Source: Flavobacteriia bacterium
GTDB lineage: Bacteria > Bacteroidota > Bacteroidia > Flavobacteriales > Weeksellaceae
DNA length: 64,000 nucleotides
Reading direction: 5' to 3'
Assembly: GCA_015999765.1 (NCBI GenBank)
Contig: JAECQR010000001.1
Span: 124,001-188,000 of the forward strand
Position numbers and translations under genes: made by a program. Under the pieces are notes generated by a model, which saw nothing but the letters and a program-made list of their open reading frames with translations, searched no databases and had not been told where the DNA came from. Shown piece after piece: positions 60,613 through 64,000 of the stretch (positions within the stretch are counted from its first letter, which is position 1; each line of letters opens with the position of its first letter).

Positions 60613-61419
60613 TTAAATTTTTCCGCCAGAAGCTTTAAAATATTCTAAAGCTTTAGGCATGTGTTTTTCTAAATCAGCTCTTCTGTTCTCAGGACTTGGG
60701 TGGGTTGAGAGAAATTCTGGCGGTCGGTTTCCGGTGGAAGAAGCCTCCATTCTTTCCCAGAACGGCTGTGCCTGTCTTGGGTCGTAACCTGCCATCGACA
60801 TTAGGTATAATCCCATTTCATCAGCTTCAAGTTCCTGGCCACGTCCGTATTTCAAAAGTGCAACTTGTGCTCCGATTGGATAAACCTGCTGGAAAATAGT
60901 GGCCATCTGACCGCTTGTGGCACTTCCCAAAATTGCACCACCGTACTGTGCAACCATCGCCTGCGAAATTCTTTCGTTACCGTGACCTGCCAATGCGTGT
61001 GAAATTTCATGACCCAGAACTACAGCTAGTCCCGTATCGTTCTTGGTAATCGGAAGTATACCTGTGTAAACTGCTACTTTACCGCCAGGCATACACCAGG
61101 CATTCACCTGCTTGTCATCAATAAGGTTGAATTCCCATTGATAATCTGTAATGTCGCCCTCACGGCCTATACCCCGGTAATAGTTGTTTGCTGCATTTTT
61201 GATTCTTGCGCCAACATTCTGAACGCTTTTCGATGCAGTGGTTCCGCTTACAATCTTAGCTTTAGACATTGCTTCTCTATATTGCTGCAAAGCCATTGCA
61301 GAGATTTCCTGATCGTTGGCTAACTGCAGAGATTTTCTCCCGGTAATAGGATTGGTTGTACAGGCGATCATCATTACAGATAATGCACCGATACCTAAAA
61401 TTTTATTTACATTTTTCAT
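60613..61419 (-). CDS. M48-family zinc metallopeptidase, lipoprotein
   Basis: A 268-residue M48 peptidase, like the HtpX/BepA/LoiP group. The lipobox is MMIAC (Cys at residue 20), and the following TTNPITGRKSLQL is a family start. The zinc motif is H137 E138 H141 in GHEISHALAGHG, with a third ligand in ELEADEMGL. It is probably a periplasmic outer-membrane quality-control protease. Divergent from the DUF4251 gene. Confidence 0.92.
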   Translation of the reverse strand: MKNVNKILGIGALSVMMIACTTNPITGRKSLQLANDQEISAMALQQYREAMSKAKIVSGTTASKSVQNVGARIKNAANNYYRGIGREGDITDYQWEFNLIDDKQVNAWCMPGGKVAVYTGILPITKNDTGLAVVLGHEISHALAGHGNERISQAMVAQYGGAILGSATSGQMATIFQQVYPIGAQVALLKYGRGQELEADEMGLYLMSMAGYDPRQAQPFWERMEASSTGNRPPEFLSTHPSPENRRADLEKHMPKALEYFKASGGKI

Positions 61420-61472
61420 AGCTTGAATATTTCAGTAATAAATTCGTATAAACAATTTTTATTCCATAAATT

Positions 61473-61502
61473 TTTTTCCGCCTAAGACTTGCATTATTTT
61501 TG
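61473..61502 (+). promoter_or_regulatory. Promoter of the DUF4251 gene
   Basis: TTT (61473-61475) and TATTTTTG (61495-61502) are 19 bases apart. It lies 23 bases ahead of the ATG. Confidence 0.5.
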
Positions 61503-61525
61503 TATATAACAAAGAAAAAAACGTA

Positions 61526-62059
61526 ATGAAAAAGTTTATCAATATTTTAAGCGCAACAATTCTGATTGTCTTACTAAATTCATGCACTTCGGCCGGCGTA
61601 ATCCCATCCGAAAAAGTCGCTAATCTGCTTCAGTCAGGGGAATTTACATTCATGGCCCAAAAAGCCAATCCCACAAATTATGATGTGGTAAATGTAATGA
61701 ATTCCTTGCCTACCTCAAGTTCATCACGAATGCTGGAACTTGATTATGGATATACCATACAACTCAAAAAATCGGAGCTCTCTGTAGAATTACCCTATTT
61801 CGGACGAATGTACAACCCTAGCTACGACACCTCAAAAAATTCTTACCGATTTACATCGAAAGATTTTACTGTGAATGACCAGCCGGGAAAGAATGGAAGT
61901 ACAGTTTACACAATGCTGACGAAAGACCAGCCCAATATCCGTCGAATTATAATGGAGGTTTTTAAAAATGGAAAAGCTTATGTGTCGATTGATTCAAATG
62001 ACCGGGCCACCATCTCTTACAACGGATATATCATGGAAAATACCGTTCCTAAGAAGTAA
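61526..62059 (+). CDS. DUF4251 lipoprotein
   Basis: A 177-residue lipoprotein with lipobox NSC (Cys at residue 20). The DUF4251 domain includes FTFMAQKANP, LDYGYTIQLKKSELSVELPYFGRMY and RFTSKDF. The family is Bacteroidota-specific and of unknown function. It is convergent with meaB, overlapping its end by 11 bases. Confidence 0.88.
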   Translation: MKKFINILSATILIVLLNSCTSAGVIPSEKVANLLQSGEFTFMAQKANPTNYDVVNVMNSLPTSSSSRMLELDYGYTIQLKKSELSVELPYFGRMYNPSYDTSKNSYRFTSKDFTVNDQPGKNGSTVYTMLTKDQPNIRRIIMEVFKNGKAYVSIDSNDRATISYNGYIMENTVPKK

Positions 62060-63044
62060 AGGAATTCTTCAGAATTTCATCCACAAAAATTTTAGCTTCC
62101 GTACTTGGATTTGACGTCAGTGCGGAGGCATTTTTTTTATGAAGCTCATAGGAGTTATCGACAGATTGGCTTTCTCTGGTTTTTTGGAGAATATACTCCT
62201 GAACCCAATAATCAAAGCGTTTTTCTGCCTGATTTTTTCTGATCTCATTAAAGGTTCCGCTTTTAACCTTCAGCTCAATTAATTCATTTATCTTTTCAAA
62301 TACTTCTAGCAGCCCATTATTCTTTAATGCCGAACCGAGCAACACTGGGACTTTCCAGTTTTTCTCCTTTGAAGGTAAAAAATGAAGTGCACGCACTAAT
62401 TCCAGCTTTGTATTTTTGGCTTTCTGTATATTGTCTTCTTCCACTTTATTAATGAAAATAATATCGACCATTTCCATAATTCCGCGCTTAATTCCCTGAA
62501 GTTCATCACCGCCGCCAATAATCTTCAGAAAAAGAAAGACATCTGTAATATCTGATGCGAGGACTTCGCTTTGCCCCACGCCCACGGTTTCTATTAAAAT
62601 CGTATCGTAACCTGCAGCTTCACAGATCAGCATGGTTTCAAAGGTGGTATTTGCCACGCCACCCAAAAATCCTGAACTTGGAGACGGGCGAATAAACGCA
62701 TTTTCTTCCTTCGATAGTTCTTCCATGCGTGTTTTATCTCCTAAAATTGAGCCTTTATGAAGTGAGGAACTCGGGTCGATAGCCAGTACAGCAACCTTGC
62801 GGCCTTTCGCGACCAGCAGCCTCCCGAAATTTTCAATAAATGTAGATTTTCCTGCTCCCGGAACTCCCGTGATACCTATACGCACTGAATTTCCGCTAAG
62901 AGGCAGAATTTCTTTCAACAACTGTTCCGCCAGATTACGATGTTCCGGCTTTTTGCTTTCCACCAAAGTAATAGCTTTCCCAAGCAACCTTTTGTCACCC
63001 GCTTTAATCCCTTCAATAAGTTTGTCTACAGAAAATTCTTTCAT
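62049..63044 (-). CDS. meaB: MeaB-type GTPase chaperone of methylmalonyl-CoA mutase
   Basis: A 331-residue G3E P-loop GTPase that protects and reloads B12 in methylmalonyl-CoA mutase. The P-loop is GITGVPGAGKST (about residues 57-68). Also seen are AIDPSSSLHKGSILGDKTRM, ETVGVGQSEV and FINKVEEDN. No mutase genes are adjacent. The family is also called ArgK, and the length is normal. It ends 11 bases into the DUF4251 gene. Confidence 0.93.
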   Translation of the reverse strand: MKEFSVDKLIEGIKAGDKRLLGKAITLVESKKPEHRNLAEQLLKEILPLSGNSVRIGITGVPGAGKSTFIENFGRLLVAKGRKVAVLAIDPSSSLHKGSILGDKTRMEELSKEENAFIRPSPSSGFLGGVANTTFETMLICEAAGYDTILIETVGVGQSEVLASDITDVFLFLKIIGGGDELQGIKRGIMEMVDIIFINKVEEDNIQKAKNTKLELVRALHFLPSKEKNWKVPVLLGSALKNNGLLEVFEKINELIELKVKSGTFNEIRKNQAEKRFDYWVQEYILQKTRESQSVDNSYELHKKNASALTSNPSTEAKIFVDEILKNSFTS

Positions 63045-63067
63045 TAACTCAAAAATACGAATTCTTT

Positions 63068-64000
63068 TCAGGATATCATCTCAATTCCCAAACCGGGTTT
63101 CCGGCTCGGGACTAATATTCCGTTTTCTACAAAACTTCCTTTTGCGTAATCATTCGAGATCAAATTAGCTCCGTCCAGATCTGTGTAATCACATAATGAT
63201 GCTACAGCAATTCCTGCTGAAATTCCTACTGACGACTCTGTCATGCACCCAACCATCACTTTATATTTATTATTTTTTGCTTCCCTGATCAATTCCAGTG
63301 CTGGAGTTATTCCTCCGCATTTCATAAGCTTAATATTAACGGCTGAATAATGAGGTTGTAGTTTTTCGAGATAAGAAAGATCCTGACATTCCTCATCAGC
63401 CATCCATTTCGCGAAACCTTCTTTATTCAAAACCTGATACTCGCCCACTGCTAACGGTTGTTCTATATAAGTGAACCGTTCGGCTAAGGGATGATTTTGC
63501 AGAAATATACAGTCTTGTGTAGAAAAGCTTGCATTCGCATCCAGCGCGATTTCTTTTCCGCTTTCCAGTAGCCTGAAAACATTATTCCGGTCGAGCCCGT
63601 TGCATTTTACCTTGAATTTTTGCCACGGAGATTCTTTGATTTTTTTTAGCTGAATATCGACGGAATCAATGCTTATGGTAAAAGAAGATTCGGGCATTCC
63701 AAAAAAGTTCGAGTCATTAAGTTCATTGAATGACCTTCCCTCGAGTTTTCCGAAAAGATCCCAGTAAGCACAGTCTAATGCAGACCGCAGAAACGAGTGA
63801 AGCTCCAAACTGGAGAGAAAAATGTAGAATTCAGCTGGTGTTACGATTTCAAAACGCTCCAATTGGTTTTGGATTTCTTTGAGCTTTAATTCAAAACCTG
63901 CCAGATTAATGCCGTAATAATTGATTGCGACGCATTCTCCATAACCAGTTTGATTATTGTGTGAAAGTTTTACCAGTAAGGAATCCCGGAAATCGTAACT
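63068..64000 (-). CDS. Dipeptide epimerase (enolase superfamily), N terminus outside window
   Basis: The minus-strand frame is open to base 64000, so the N terminus is outside; 310 residues are visible. The catalytic pattern of the muconate-lactonizing group is present: KxK in KFKVKCNG, metal residues in ALDANAS, YIEQP and MADEEC, and the second lysine in VNIKLMKCGGITPALEL. Early residues (SYDFRDSLLVKL and TGYGECVAI) are the family capping domain. This fits the L-Ala-D/L-Glu type epimerases of peptidoglycan peptide recycling, though other dipeptides are possible. Confidence 0.9.
   Translation of the reverse strand, partial: SYDFRDSLLVKLSHNNQTGYGECVAINYYGINLAGFELKLKEIQNQLERFEIVTPAEFYIFLSSLELHSFLRSALDCAYWDLFGKLEGRSFNELNDSNFFGMPESSFTISIDSVDIQLKKIKESPWQKFKVKCNGLDRNNVFRLLESGKEIALDANASFSTQDCIFLQNHPLAERFTYIEQPLAVGEYQVLNKEGFAKWMADEECQDLSYLEKLQPHYSAVNIKLMKCGGITPALELIREAKNNKYKVMVGCMTESSVGISAGIAVASLCDYTDLDGANLISNDYAKGSFVENGILVPSRKPGLGIEMIS

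Noticed and set aside
1-64000. CRISPR arrays, tRNA or rRNA genes, insertion sequences, prophage
   Set aside because: I looked through the gaps on both strands and saw no regularly spaced repeats, no cloverleaf-like tRNA sequence, no transposase and no phage structural gene.

Overview
The window looks like chromosomal core sequence from a Flavobacteriia member of the Bacteroidota, most likely Weeksellaceae (Chryseobacterium, Kaistella or Epilithonimonas-like). The grounds are an AT-rich composition; promoters of the TTTG-N17-20-TAnnTTTG type; a fused CcoN-CcoO oxidase subunit; a type IX secretion sorting domain; and typical Bacteroidota families (Big_5 lipoprotein, Haem_bd, DUF4251, WG-repeat protein, long LspA). 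I found no rRNA, tRNA, CRISPR array, insertion sequence or prophage. No gap between genes exceeds 300 bases; the longest (about 240 bases, 50123-50359) separates divergent ppiD and lon.

Layout. 1-3.9 kb: end of ileS, a DksA/TraR-like protein, two small proteins, lspA and trpS. 3.9-10.2 kb: HAD phosphatase, a 44-residue protein behind an ECF sigma factor, a secreted protein, metK behind a probable SAM-II riboswitch, then divergent oxyR and catalase. 10.3-13.7 kb: enoyl-CoA hydratase, dCMP deaminase, xerD, Nudix hydrolase, pseudouridine synthase. 13.7-18.4 kb: a short surface-polysaccharide group (glycosyltransferase, asparagine-synthase-like protein, flippase) and a lipoprotein. 18.4-20.6 kb: serS and a lipoprotein.

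20.7-30.4 kb: a cbb3 cytochrome oxidase cluster on the minus strand (ccoI, ccoS, ccoNO, ccoQ, ccoP, ccoG, fixH-like, SafE-like), divergent from a CRP/FNR-type regulator. It holds the oxidase subunits, copper transport and assembly factors. 30.4-41.6 kb: panB, a membrane protein, a haem-binding protein, two lipoproteins, a 2-hydroxyacid dehydrogenase, a thioesterase, an HU-like membrane protein, a T9SS cargo protein, a TonB-dependent receptor under a TPP riboswitch, a WG-repeat protein and a DUF2752 protein.

41.8-52.8 kb: aconitase; a minus-strand run of an MCE (MlaD) protein, two heterodisulfide-reductase-like Fe-S proteins and a conserved unknown; ppiD; lon. 52.9-64 kb: a lipoprotein gene broken by an in-frame stop, pgi, folD, queE, an initiating sugar transferase, MlaE/MlaF-like ABC genes with a beta-barrel protein, an M48 peptidase, a DUF4251 lipoprotein, meaB and a dipeptide-epimerase-like gene that runs off the right edge.

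The observations most worth following are the SAM-II type leader of metK, whose pseudoknot pairing can be traced; the TPP riboswitch that marks the TonB receptor as a thiamin uptake gene; the 44-codon gene behind the sigma factor; the stop-interrupted lipoprotein gene; and the MCE plus HdrBC-like operon. Calls rest on reading motifs by eye; no database search was possible.
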